In this document: positions 1 to 7,247 of the stretch, piece after piece | How positions within the stretch are numbered: position 1 is the first letter of the stretch | How the letters are laid out: the number at the start of each line of letters is the position of its first letter | Assembly (NCBI GenBank): GCA_947074335.1 | Contig: CAMTPG010000059.1 | Span: forward strand, 1-11,162 | DNA: 11,162 bases | Origin: an uncultured Parabacteroides sp. | GTDB taxonomy: Bacteria > Bacteroidota > Bacteroidia > Bacteroidales > Tannerellaceae | Direction: 5' to 3' | Notes under the pieces: generated by a model | Database searches by the model: none | What the model saw: the letters and a program-made list of their open reading frames with translations, nothing else | Told to the model about the DNA's origin: nothing | Translations under genes and position numbers: made by a program

Positions 1-2895
1 ATTCATGTTGTATTGCATTCGGATACGCAGAATATTCAGGAAATTGTAGTAACAGCCATGGGTATTTCCCGCGAAAAGAAAGCGCTGGGATATGCCGTTC
101 AGGATGTAAAAGCCGAAGAGCTGACCAAAGGTGCCAATTCGAATCTTGCCGGCGCATTGCAGGGTAAAGTTTCGGGTGTTGAAATCAAGCCTTCGAGCGG
201 TATGCCGGGTGCATCATCGCAGATTACCATTCGTGGTGCCCGCTCATTTACAGGCGATAACTCGCCGCTGTATGTAATCGACGGTATGCCGATTGCCTCT
301 TCTGCCGATATGAGTACAGGTAATTCTGTAACCGGTGCCGACTATGCAAACCGCGCAGTTGATATCGACCCGAACGATATTGAAAGTATCAACATCCTGA
401 AAGGTCAGGCGGCTTCTGCATTATATGGTATCCGCGCCTCTAACGGTGTAATTGTAATTACTACCAAAAAAGGGTCGGGTGCAGCAAAAGGTAAACCGAT
501 TATTACATTCAATACAAATCTGTCGTTCGATAAAATCGGTCGTACACCCGAATTGCAATCTACTTTTGCACAGGGTTCTAACGGTATTTATTCGCCTTAC
601 AACTCATCTTCATGGGGTCCGCAGATTTCGGAACTGGCAAATGATCCCAATTATGGTGGTAACATAAACAACCAGTATACTGCAGCTCATGGCATGCAGG
701 AAGGCATGTATTATGTAACGCAGCGTGCAGCTGCCGGCGTAAATCCGTGGGTTGCTCCGCAGGCTTACGATAACATCGGCGGTTTCTTCCAGACCGGTGT
801 AACCTGGAACAATTCACTGAATGTGATGCAGGCTATGGATAAAGGAAACTATTCATTCTCAATCGGTAATACTACGCAGAATGGTATTATCCCCGAAACC
901 GGAATGGATCGTTATACTGCCAAATTATCGGCAGATATCGAATTGCATTCAAACTGGAAAACAGGTGCAACAGCCAATTTTATCAATTCACGCATCAACA
1001 AGATGCCGGCTGCCAACGATGCTTTGCTGGCAACTGTTTATCCGGCTCCGGCCAGCTACGACCTGAATGGTATTCCTTACCACACGGCAAACAGCATCTA
1101 CGAGCCCAACTCATTCCGTAACCAGACTTTTGCCATTGCGCCCTGGTTTGTAAAGAACAATGAGTTCGTTGAAAAAACAAACCGTTTCTTCGGTAACAGT
1201 TATTTGAACTACAAAACGAAATTCGGAACTGCCAACCAGACTCTGAATGTAAAATATCAGCTGGGTGTAGATTCGTATACTACACATTATCAGGATATCT
1301 GGGGTTATGGTAACAAAGGTGCAAACCGTAACGGACAGATTGAAAACTCAGGTTGGTCGAATGTTTCATTCAACTCTTTGCTGACAGCCGATTATACCTG
1401 GATCGCTTCTGATAAGTGGACAATTGATGCAATGATCGGTAACGAAGTGGTACATAATCATACCAAATATTATTCTGAATTCGGTTCATCTTTCAACTTC
1501 CCGGGATGGAACCACATCCAGAATGCAACGATTCTTTCTTCGTCTGAGCAGCAGCGCAGCAAACGCACGGTAGGTTTCTTTGCCAGTGCTTCGGCTTCGT
1601 ACGATAACATGTTGTATCTGAATGTTACAGGTCGTAACGACTATGTTTCAACCATGCCGCGCAACAACCGTTCTTTCTTCTATCCTTCGGTTTCGGCCGG
1701 CTGGATTCTGACCGAACTCGAACCGTTGCAGAATAATATTGTAAACTTTGCCAAACTGCGTCTTTCGTATGCCGAAGTAGGTCAGGCCGGCGATTATTAC
1801 AACAACTTCTATTATAAACCCACTTATGGCGGCGGATTCTATCAGCTGGCTCCGATCACCTATCCGGTAAATGGTATGGATGCTTTCATCCCTTATCCGG
1901 TTATTTACGATCCGAACCTGAAACCGCAGAATACACGCTCGTACGAAGTAGGTGCAGATCTGAATTTCTTCAACAACCTGATCACGGTAAACTATACCTT
2001 CTCGCGTCAGAATGTGAAAGACCAGATTTTCCAGGTGCCTTTGGCCGGATCAACCGGTGCCGGCGATATGCTGACTAACGGCGGTCGTATCCATACCAAT
2101 GCACACGAGCTGATGGTTAGCATCAATCCGATCCGCATGAAAAATGTAGACTGGAATGTAGGCGTAAACTTCACAAAGATTGATAATTACGTAGACGAGC
2201 TGGCTCCGGGTGTAGAAAGTATTTTCCTGGGCGGTTATGTAACTCCGCAGGTACGCGCCGGAATTGGCGATAAGTTCCCGGTAATTTACGGTGTAGGTTA
2301 TTTGCGCGACGATGCAGGCAATCTGGTTGTAGACGATAACGGCGTTCCGATGGCCGGAACCGATCAGGTAATCGGTCATGTGGCTCCTAAATTCACCATG
2401 GGTTTCAATACAAACCTGCGTTTGTGGAAGCTGAATGTGAATGCAGTGTTCGACTGGAAATGCGGCGGACAGATGTATAGCGGAACCAACGGTTTGCTCG
2501 ACTACTTCGGTATGAGTAAAGCTACCGAAGGTCGTGATACAAAATCATTCATCGTAGATGGTGTGAAACAGGACGGAACGAAAAACGATGTAGCCATCGA
2601 AGGCGCACAGGCCTGGCAGAATTATTACCAGACAGTGAACAACATCGACGAATCGTCTGTATACAACAGCTCATTCCTGAAGCTGCGCGAAGTATCACTG
2701 GATTATCCGGTGTTCGAAAGAAACTGGCTGACAGTACGTGTGAATGTATTTGCCAGAAACATTTTAGTGTGGTCTGAATTTCCCAACTTCGACCCCGAAT
2801 CATCACAAGGTAACACAAACATGGGCGGCGCTTTCGAGCGTTATTCAATGCCACAGACGTCAAGTTACGGTTTTGGTGTGAATGTTAAATTTTAA
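1..2895 (+). CDS. SusC/RagA-family TonB-dependent outer-membrane transporter, 5' end missing
   Basis: This is the barrel of a TonB-dependent importer that works with a SusD-like lipoprotein to bring oligosaccharides or other large nutrients across the outer membrane. The frame is open from base 1 (Ile-His-Val-Val-Leu-His), so the TTG at 13 is internal. The signal peptide and most of the carboxypeptidase-like N-terminal domain lie outside the window. About 964 residues remain; family members usually have about 1000-1100. The plug starts near IQEIVVTAMG, with ITIRGARSF at 223-249 and VIDGMPI just after. The SusC/RagA signature follows at about 367-474 (DPNDIESINILKG, then ASALYGIRASNGVIVITTKKG). 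The rest is aromatic-rich beta-barrel sequence ending in GFGVNVKF, a typical barrel C-terminus with terminal Phe. The susD-like gene follows after 14 nt, so the two are almost certainly co-transcribed. Substrate cannot be inferred. The family call is very secure. Confidence 0.97.
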   Translation: MHVVLHSDTQNIQEIVVTAMGISREKKALGYAVQDVKAEELTKGANSNLAGALQGKVSGVEIKPSSGMPGASSQITIRGARSFTGDNSPLYVIDGMPIASSADMSTGNSVTGADYANRAVDIDPNDIESINILKGQAASALYGIRASNGVIVITTKKGSGAAKGKPIITFNTNLSFDKIGRTPELQSTFAQGSNGIYSPYNSSSWGPQISELANDPNYGGNINNQYTAAHGMQEGMYYVTQRAAAGVNPWVAPQAYDNIGGFFQTGVTWNNSLNVMQAMDKGNYSFSIGNTTQNGIIPETGMDRYTAKLSADIELHSNWKTGATANFINSRINKMPAANDALLATVYPAPASYDLNGIPYHTANSIYEPNSFRNQTFAIAPWFVKNNEFVEKTNRFFGNSYLNYKTKFGTANQTLNVKYQLGVDSYTTHYQDIWGYGNKGANRNGQIENSGWSNVSFNSLLTADYTWIASDKWTIDAMIGNEVVHNHTKYYSEFGSSFNFPGWNHIQNATILSSSEQQRSKRTVGFFASASASYDNMLYLNVTGRNDYVSTMPRNNRSFFYPSVSAGWILTELEPLQNNIVNFAKLRLSYAEVGQAGDYYNNFYYKPTYGGGFYQLAPITYPVNGMDAFIPYPVIYDPNLKPQNTRSYEVGADLNFFNNLITVNYTFSRQNVKDQIFQVPLAGSTGAGDMLTNGGRIHTNAHELMVSINPIRMKNVDWNVGVNFTKIDNYVDELAPGVESIFLGGYVTPQVRAGIGDKFPVIYGVGYLRDDAGNLVVDDNGVPMAGTDQVIGHVAPKFTMGFNTNLRLWKLNVNAVFDWKCGGQMYSGTNGLLDYFGMSKATEGRDTKSFIVDGVKQDGTKNDVAIEGAQAWQNYYQTVNNIDESSVYNSSFLKLREVSLDYPVFERNWLTVRVNVFARNILVWSEFPNFDPESSQGNTNMGGAFERYSMPQTSSYGFGVNVKF

Positions 2896-2909
2896 TCAAG
2901 AAAAAGAAC

Positions 2910-4502
2910 ATGAAAAGAAATAAATTAATAGAAAGAATTGCAGCTTTCGCATTGATTGCACTTCCATTGACCTCTTGCTCTGAAGATAAAATGGATGAAA
3001 TCAATGCCGATAAAAATAATCCGCAATCGGTAACTGCTAAGTTTACCATGGCCGATGTGATGACACGCACAGCCGTGCAGACTGTAAACGGCGATCTTTC
3101 TCTGTATGCTACCGTGTATATGGAGCATGAGGTGGGAATTGAAAATCAGCTGTATAATGCTGAAATCCGTACAGGCGAACCGAATGTGGCCTCTACTTAC
3201 AATAACTCATGGAACTCGATCTACCAGAACATCCGCAATGTGAAAGCGGTAATCAAAAAATGTTCGGAAGGTGGCGACGAATTCGGCAATAATGTTACAC
3301 TGGGTATCGCTAAATTGCTGTATGCCTATAATATAGCTGTACTTACCGATATCTTCGGTGATGTGCCTTTTAACGAAGCCTGCGAATATGAAGCGAACGG
3401 TATTCCTACCTTCATGCAGCCTTCGATCGACAAACAGGAAGCGATCTATACCTCGATTCTGGATCTGATCGAAGAATCGATGATTCTGCTCGACGGAACA
3501 GATGCAATCAGCACACTCGGACAGCACGATTTGATTTACGGTCCGGCTTCGGGCGGTCGTGTAGATGCCGAAAAAGCTTTGTGGAAAAAGGCCGCTTACG
3601 CCATGAAAGCCCGTTACACCATGCGCTTACTGGCCCGCAGCAGCGATCAGAACGCCTCACTGAATACGGTACTGGATTGCATTTCAAACTCATTTACTTC
3701 GGCAGCCGAAGAGTTGAAGTTTGATGTATACGATGGCAGCAACCAGTTCAATCCCTTCTTCGATTTTATGTACAGCCGTACCGGTCTGGGCGCCAGCAAA
3801 AGTCTGATCTCGAAATTCATCGACCGTCAGGATCCGCGTCTGAATCAGTCGTTTGCCACCGATTGGTACTACGCCTGGGGCGAACCGCTTGAGCAGGTAA
3901 CCGACGGTGCCGAAACCTTTGCCGCACCCAATGGCACGCCGGTTCAGGGAACCATGAATTACGACTGTTCGATGGTGAGCTGGTCGATCACGGCACCCAC
4001 ACAGCTGTTGAGCTATCACGAACTGCTTTTCCTGAAAGCCGAAGCATTGTGTCGCCTCAATCGCATCTCAGAAGCAGAAACAGCCTTGCGTCAGGGTATT
4101 ACAGCCGGTTTTGCTAATCTTTCTGTTGCGCTGAGATCCACATTGAGTTATGGTATCGAAGGAACCGTGAATCTGTCTGAAGAGGTGGCAAACACCTATT
4201 ACACAACCTCGGTACAACCTTTATTCAACCGTAACCCGTTACAGGAGATTATGATTCAGAAATACCTTTCGTTCTTCGGAGCATCAGGCGAAGCACTGGA
4301 AGCTTACAGCGATTACCGTCGTCTGAAAGCACTGGGCGAAGATTTCATCGTGCTCGAAAATCCGCATAATGCAACCAAATTCCCGCAGCGTTATACCTAC
4401 GGAAGCTCGGATGTACTCTCTAACCAGAACATCAAAGAGGCATTTGGCGATGGCCAGTATGTTTACTCGGAACCGGTTTGGTGGGCCGGTGGTTCACGTT
4501 AA
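2910..4502 (+). CDS. SusD/RagB-family nutrient-binding outer-membrane lipoprotein (SusD-like 2 type)
   Basis: This is the surface lipoprotein that caps the SusC barrel and captures substrate. The 530-residue product starts MKRNKLIER, has a hydrophobic stretch at residues 10-20 and a lipobox LTSC with Cys23 as the lipidated residue. Acidic residues directly after it (SEDKMDE) fit Bacteroidota lipoprotein export to the cell surface. The pattern NADKNNP near residue 32, the segment WNSIYQNIRNVKAVI (101-115), the segment TDIFGDVPF (146-154) and YSDYRRLKALG near the C-terminus fit the SusD-like 2 branch (PF12771 type) rather than classical SusD. The leader before ATG 2910 is purine-rich (AAGAAAAAG) with no strong Shine-Dalgarno site, normal for this phylum. 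It lies 14 nt after the susC stop and is followed by a strong terminator, so it ends the transcription unit. Ligand unknown. Confidence 0.95.
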   Translation: MKRNKLIERIAAFALIALPLTSCSEDKMDEINADKNNPQSVTAKFTMADVMTRTAVQTVNGDLSLYATVYMEHEVGIENQLYNAEIRTGEPNVASTYNNSWNSIYQNIRNVKAVIKKCSEGGDEFGNNVTLGIAKLLYAYNIAVLTDIFGDVPFNEACEYEANGIPTFMQPSIDKQEAIYTSILDLIEESMILLDGTDAISTLGQHDLIYGPASGGRVDAEKALWKKAAYAMKARYTMRLLARSSDQNASLNTVLDCISNSFTSAAEELKFDVYDGSNQFNPFFDFMYSRTGLGASKSLISKFIDRQDPRLNQSFATDWYYAWGEPLEQVTDGAETFAAPNGTPVQGTMNYDCSMVSWSITAPTQLLSYHELLFLKAEALCRLNRISEAETALRQGITAGFANLSVALRSTLSYGIEGTVNLSEEVANTYYTTSVQPLFNRNPLQEIMIQKYLSFFGASGEALEAYSDYRRLKALGEDFIVLENPHNATKFPQRYTYGSSDVLSNQNIKEAFGDGQYVYSEPVWWAGGSR

Positions 4503-4524
4503 TCCGGTTTAACTGATATAATTG

Positions 4525-4554
4525 AAAAGGCGCTTCTTTACGGGAGCGCCTTTT
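4525..4554 (+). terminator. Intrinsic terminator of the susCD-like operon
   Basis: The arms AAAAGGCGCT (4525-4534) and AGCGCCTTTT (4545-4554) are exact reverse complements. Weaker pairs continue inward (T-G, C-G, T-G) to a small loop, and the T-run continues at 4555. It begins 22 nt after the susD-like stop codon. The A-run before the stem means it could also act weakly on the minus strand. Confidence 0.93.
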
Positions 4555-4648
4555 TGTGTTTAATTGCGGTGTTAAATCAATCGGATGATCCGTATTTTTT
4601 AATGGTATCTCTTTGTCTATAAATCCTTATCTCTTCATCATCCGATCT

Positions 4649-4732
4649 CAGAATCCTGGCATGATTCATTAAAATCCTGTCAGGATTTTATAAAATCACG
4701 TCACGATTTATTAGAATCCTGTCAGGATTTTA
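4649..4732. repeat. Four in-phase 21-bp palindromic tandem repeats
   Basis: Four units lie head to tail at 4649-4669, 4670-4690, 4691-4711 and 4712-4732. Each is a dyad, with symmetry centres at 4659, 4680, 4701 and 4722, exactly 21 bp apart. The core of units 2 and 4 is AAATCCTGTCAGGATTT or its near copy; those two units match at 20 of 21 positions by eye. Unit 2 is a perfect palindrome with 10-bp arms around one central T. Unit 3 has core AAATCACGTCACGATTT, and unit 1 is the most degraded. A 21-bp pitch is about two helical turns, so all centres would face the same side of the DNA. The array sits between two terminators in opposite orientation. It could be a multi-site protein-binding array or a small REP-like intergenic repeat; function unknown. 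Confidence 0.85.
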
Positions 4733-4776
4733 AGATCCGTTTAGCATGGCATACACTTTTTATGATGTATCGGGAT

Positions 4777-4823
4777 AAAAAAGAGGCCTGCAGATCGTTT
4801 TTTTAGAACGATCTGCAGGCCTC
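4777..4823 (-). terminator. Strong minus-strand intrinsic terminator with a 17-bp perfect stem
   Basis: The arms GAGGCCTGCAGATCGTT (4783-4799) and its exact complement (4807-4823) enclose a 7-nt loop (4800-4806). Read on the minus strand the hairpin is followed by six T residues (from the A-run at 4777-4782). It therefore serves the gene at 4916-5728, about 93 nt downstream of its stop. On the plus strand no T-run follows, so it is probably not a terminator in that direction, although the hairpin would still form. Confidence 0.9.
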
Positions 4824-4915
4824 GTCTGTAAATAGCAAACCGGCATATCCTTATATGTTGTTTAAAATAAAAGAGCTCTGTTTCAGCTTATCGGATAAAC
4901 GGTTGTGTCGCTCCG

Positions 4916-5728
4916 TTAAATCAGTCGTTCGGGGAATTTCTTAATCACCGTATCCATATATTTCTCAGCCTCGTCTCTTCCGGATGCCGGATAAACCAGC
5001 AGCAGCGAAATATCATAGTCGCCGCGATTTATCAATTTCCGACAGAAATAATAGGGTTCCGGTACAGAAGAATCATCGATAAAATTTCCCGCAATCTGGA
5101 AATAATCGGATTCGATGATGCGTGTACGAATATTCAGAGCGATTTCTTTTTGCCAATTATTCGTATAAAAATCATATTTATCAGCGGTAGACATCGGGTC
5201 AGCCTTCATGCAGCCGATCTGTAAATAAATATCCTTTTCCTCATATATAAAAATCATTTCCTTCAGACCATAGGGCTCCTCTACAAAATGATCGGGGATA
5301 AGCATGCTGAAATCGAGTACAAAATTATGATAGAACCGGATCGAATCGCAGATCAGAATATTGTATGTTGTTGTATCATGTACCACCGGTGCTCCGTCAA
5401 AATAGGCGGTCAGCCAGCCGGGTTCCTGTTCCTTGTTATAAAACAGGTATCCATGAAAAAGAGTGTATTCCAGGTCAAGACCCTCCTCTTCGTCCTCGTC
5501 AATTTCAACATCCTCCGTAATTATTTCCTCCTTTTCGGTGAATTCTCTTTCAAGCATTTCGTCTGTATAAACCGGTTTAACCGTTTCAGCCAGTTCAACG
5601 GGTTTCTCTCTTATATCTTCGCCCAGCCATCCATACAATAACAAGGCAGCCAGAATGCAGGCATACAGGTAATAGATAAAATTGGATTTGTTGTTTTTTT
5701 TGAAGGGATTGGTAAACATTATTCTCAT
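4916..5728 (-). CDS. Hypothetical single-pass membrane protein with acidic linker
   Basis: I do not recognise this 270-residue protein. A short basic N-terminus (NPFKKNNK) is followed by one strong hydrophobic segment at about residues 17-35 (ends LLLYGWLG). This predicts an N-in, C-out anchor with the bulk in the periplasm. Residues 59-86 are extremely acidic (for example VEIDEDEEEGLDLE), a likely flexible linker. The part from about 120 to 270 alternates hydrophobic and polar residues and ends in a probable helix (EAEKYMDTVIKKF). The pattern of LDFSMLIPDHF, SDYFQIAGNF and SLLLVYPASG is faintly like PsbP/Mog1-type beta folds, but that is a guess. Cysteines are at 24, 127, 173 and 229. ATG 5728 is the longest start; ATG at 5719 (fourth codon) is equally plausible. 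It has its own terminator, is separated from the upstream operon by a terminator, and I saw no clear promoter box. Confidence 0.8.
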   Translation of the reverse strand: MRIMFTNPFKKNNKSNFIYYLYACILAALLLYGWLGEDIREKPVELAETVKPVYTDEMLEREFTEKEEIITEDVEIDEDEEEGLDLEYTLFHGYLFYNKEQEPGWLTAYFDGAPVVHDTTTYNILICDSIRFYHNFVLDFSMLIPDHFVEEPYGLKEMIFIYEEKDIYLQIGCMKADPMSTADKYDFYTNNWQKEIALNIRTRIIESDYFQIAGNFIDDSSVPEPYYFCRKLINRGDYDISLLLVYPASGRDEAEKYMDTVIKKFPERLI

Positions 5729-5797
5729 TAAAAAGCAATAGTTTATGTATTTGATATGAAATAAAGCAATGCAATAGTGTGTGGTTTAAAGGATAAA

Positions 5798-5830
5798 AAA
5801 CTCCTGCAATCATACGGATCGCAGGAGTTT
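5798..5830 (-). terminator. Intrinsic terminator of the scaffold/GGGtGRT operon
   Basis: The arms AAACTCCTGC (5798-5807) and GCAGGAGTTT (5821-5830) are exact complements. The 13-nt interval between them can add three further pairs inside one mismatch. On the minus strand the hairpin is followed by a T-run (A-run at 5795-5800). It starts 27 nt beyond the GGGtGRT stop codon, so it closes that operon and separates it from the membrane protein gene at 4916-5728. Confidence 0.9.
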
Positions 5831-5857
5831 ATTTATTTAGAAAGAAGTATCTTCTTC

Positions 5858-6856
5858 TTATTTAGAAGCCTCTTCAATAGCAACAGCAACAGCAACAGTT
5901 GCACCTACCATCGGGTTGTTACCCATTCCCAGGAAGCCCATCATTTCAACGTGAGCAGGAACTGAAGATGAACCGGCAAACTGAGCATCAGAGTGCATAC
6001 GCCCCATTGTATCAGTCATACCGTAAGAAGCAGGACCTGCAGCCATGTTGTCAGGGTGAAGCGTACGACCTGTACCACCGCCTGAAGCTACAGAGAAGTA
6101 AGGTTTATCAGCCAGTGTACGTTCTTTTTTGTAAGTACCTGCTACCGGATGCTGGAAACGAGTCGGGTTAGTTGAGTTACCTGTGATAGAAACATCAACA
6201 CCTTCTTTCCACATGATAGCAACACCTTCGCGTACATCATCAGCACCGTAACATCTTACTTTGGCACGCAGACCGTCAGAGTAAGCAGTTTCTTCTACTG
6301 TGTTCACTTCGCCCGAAGCATAGTCGAACTGAGTCTGAACATAAGTAAAGCCATTGATACGAGAAATGATTTTCGCTGCATCTTTACCCAGACCGTTCAG
6401 GATAACGCGCAACGGCTCTTTGCGTACTTTGTTTGCCATTTCAGCGATTTTGATAGCACCTTCGGCAGCAGCAAATGATTCGTGACCGGCCAGGAACGCG
6501 AAACATTTAGTTTCTTCGCGCAACAAACGGGCAGCCAGATTACCGTGACCGATACCAACCAGACGATCATCGGCTACAGAACCTTTGATACAGAAAGCCT
6601 GCAAACCGATACCGATAGCTTCAGCAGCATCAGCAGCATTTGTGCAGCCTTTTTTAATCGCGATAGCAGCACCTACTACGTAAGCCCAGCAAGCATTTTC
6701 GAAACAGATTGGTTGAGTTTCCTTACACATGGTATAAGGATCGATACCTTTAGCATCGCAAATTGCTTTTGCATCTTCGATACCGTTGATACCATATTCT
6801 TTTAAAACCGCATTGATCGTGTCAATTCTGCGGTCGTAACTTTCAAATAAAGCCAT
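5858..6856 (-). CDS. GGGtGRT-family protein
   Basis: The 332-residue product carries the family-defining motif GGGTGRT at residues 259-265 within FSVASGGGTGRTLHPDN. Length and whole-protein pattern fit the GGGtGRT family (PF14057), known mainly from anaerobic bacteria and found beside NifU-like scaffolds. The biochemical function is, to my knowledge, unproven. Cysteines at 33, 44, 51, 56, 71, 89, 118 and 202 are mostly in the N-terminal third and could bind a metal or cluster, which is inference. No signal peptide is seen, so it should be cytoplasmic. ATG 6856 begins MALFESYDRR, 11 nt after the stop of the preceding small gene, with an A/T-rich leader. The C-terminus VAVAVAIEEASK is encoded by three copies of GTTGCT. 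Frequent GGT and CGT codons suggest good expression. It is the last gene of the four-gene operon. Confidence 0.93.
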   Translation of the reverse strand: MALFESYDRRIDTINAVLKEYGINGIEDAKAICDAKGIDPYTMCKETQPICFENACWAYVVGAAIAIKKGCTNAADAAEAIGIGLQAFCIKGSVADDRLVGIGHGNLAARLLREETKCFAFLAGHESFAAAEGAIKIAEMANKVRKEPLRVILNGLGKDAAKIISRINGFTYVQTQFDYASGEVNTVEETAYSDGLRAKVRCYGADDVREGVAIMWKEGVDVSITGNSTNPTRFQHPVAGTYKKERTLADKPYFSVASGGGTGRTLHPDNMAAGPASYGMTDTMGRMHSDAQFAGSSSVPAHVEMMGFLGMGNNPMVGATVAVAVAIEEASK

Positions 6857-6867
6857 TGTATTATTTT

Positions 6868-7056
6868 TTATTTATTTTTTTGATGAAGAAAAATAGCGAT
6901 TATAAAGTCCAAAATCGTATTCAATACAAGCAACCCGAACAGTGAAACAGAAAGTCTGTCGTTCATAAACAGATAGAGAAGAACCAGGGCGATAAAACTC
7001 AGGAAACCTAATCCCAGAAAGATATTGCGTAAGGCTTTCACTATGTTTTCGTTCAT
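6868..7056 (-). CDS. Small two-helix membrane protein, second of a tandem pair
   Basis: This 62-residue product is predicted to cross the membrane twice, at about residues 11-31 and 36-57, joined by a short turn (MNDRLS). No family is recognised. Its ATG overlaps the stop of the upstream small gene as ATGA (7053-7056), which indicates translational coupling and supports it as real. It resembles that neighbour. Without gaps, Met1-Asn2, Ile12, Leu16, Leu39, Gly41, Ile-Ile-Ala 52-54, Leu57 and Lys-Asn 60-61 coincide, so the two probably arose by duplication. Asp50 lies inside helix 2, where the neighbour has Asn50. The GGGtGRT gene follows 11 nt downstream. The role may be membrane anchoring or a small channel or transport component; neither is shown by the sequence. 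Confidence 0.82.
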   Translation of the reverse strand: MNENIVKALRNIFLGLGFLSFIALVLLYLFMNDRLSVSLFGLLVLNTILDFIIAIFLHQKNK

Positions 7057-7247
7057 CTGCGGATGTTTTTATTGACGAGAACCATTGCTATTATTAAATT
7101 AAAAACGATTATTGCGGCACTCATTCCGCACAGCGTAGCTTTCATCGGCATCTGGTCCGACCAGAAATGCCAGGCAAAGCTTCCGCCAACGATTACCGTC
7201 AGCAAAATGATGATGCGGATTACCAGCAATATGCGTTTCTTATTCAT
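7053..7247 (-). CDS. Small two-helix membrane protein, first of a tandem pair
   Basis: This 64-residue product has a basic start (MNKKR), a first hydrophobic helix at about 6-28 and a second at about 38-58, ending NKNIRR. Positive charges at both ends predict both termini in the cytoplasm. The single cysteine is Cys40, at the start of helix 2. Its start overlaps the last codons and stop of the scaffold gene by 8 nt (7240-7247), and its stop overlaps the next small gene by 4 nt. That tight coupling is the main evidence that it is expressed. No family is recognised. The C-terminal half is similar to the second small protein (shared Leu39, Gly41, Ile-Ile-Ala, Leu57, Lys-Asn), so the pair may form a hetero-oligomer in the inner membrane, which is inference. 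Confidence 0.82.
   Translation of the reverse strand: MNKKRILLVIRIIILLTVIVGGSFAWHFWSDQMPMKATLCGMSAAIIVFNLIIAMVLVNKNIRR

Larger units (their letters stand above)
4555..4915. other. Gene-free region between convergent transcription units
   Basis: I see no credible coding frame in these 361 bases. The stretch holds a short dyad CGGAT-G-ATCCG (4582-4592), whose flank ATCGGATGAT (4580-4589) is repeated inverted at 4637-4646. It also holds the 21-bp palindromic repeat array (4649-4732) and the minus-strand terminator (4777-4823). Beyond that is the probable 3' untranslated region of the minus-strand gene that ends at 4916. No convincing TAnnTTTG promoter was found; the best plus-strand match is TCTCTTTG near 4608-4615, with one mismatch and no clear -33 partner. 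Confidence 0.7.

Noticed and set aside
13..15. TTG as the start codon of the SusC-like gene
   Set aside because: The frame is open to base 1 and the residues before it continue the expected sequence ahead of the plug domain, so the gene simply begins outside the window.
2050..2379. Minus-strand open frame of 109 codons inside the SusC-like gene
   Set aside because: It lies wholly opposite a well-supported barrel-coding region, its product looks like no protein family, and it has no promoter or leader signal.
4600..4616. TCTCTTTG as a plus-strand promoter firing into the repeat array
   Set aside because: It has one mismatch in the invariant TA, no TTG at the right distance and no gene downstream.
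4649..4732. Short CRISPR array
   Set aside because: Units are 21 bp, themselves palindromic and directly abutting, with no unique spacers and no cas genes nearby.
4898..4917. AACGG/CCGTT hairpin at the end of the acidic-linker membrane protein gene
   Set aside because: Only five base pairs with a 10-nt loop and no following T-run; the real terminator is the 17-bp stem at 4783-4823.
5879..5897. Three copies of hexamer AGCAAC (plus-strand reading) at the end of the GGGtGRT gene, a possible phase-variation tract
   Set aside because: The repeat unit is six bases and in frame (Val-Ala pairs), so copy change would not shift the frame, and three copies are too few for a slippage switch.
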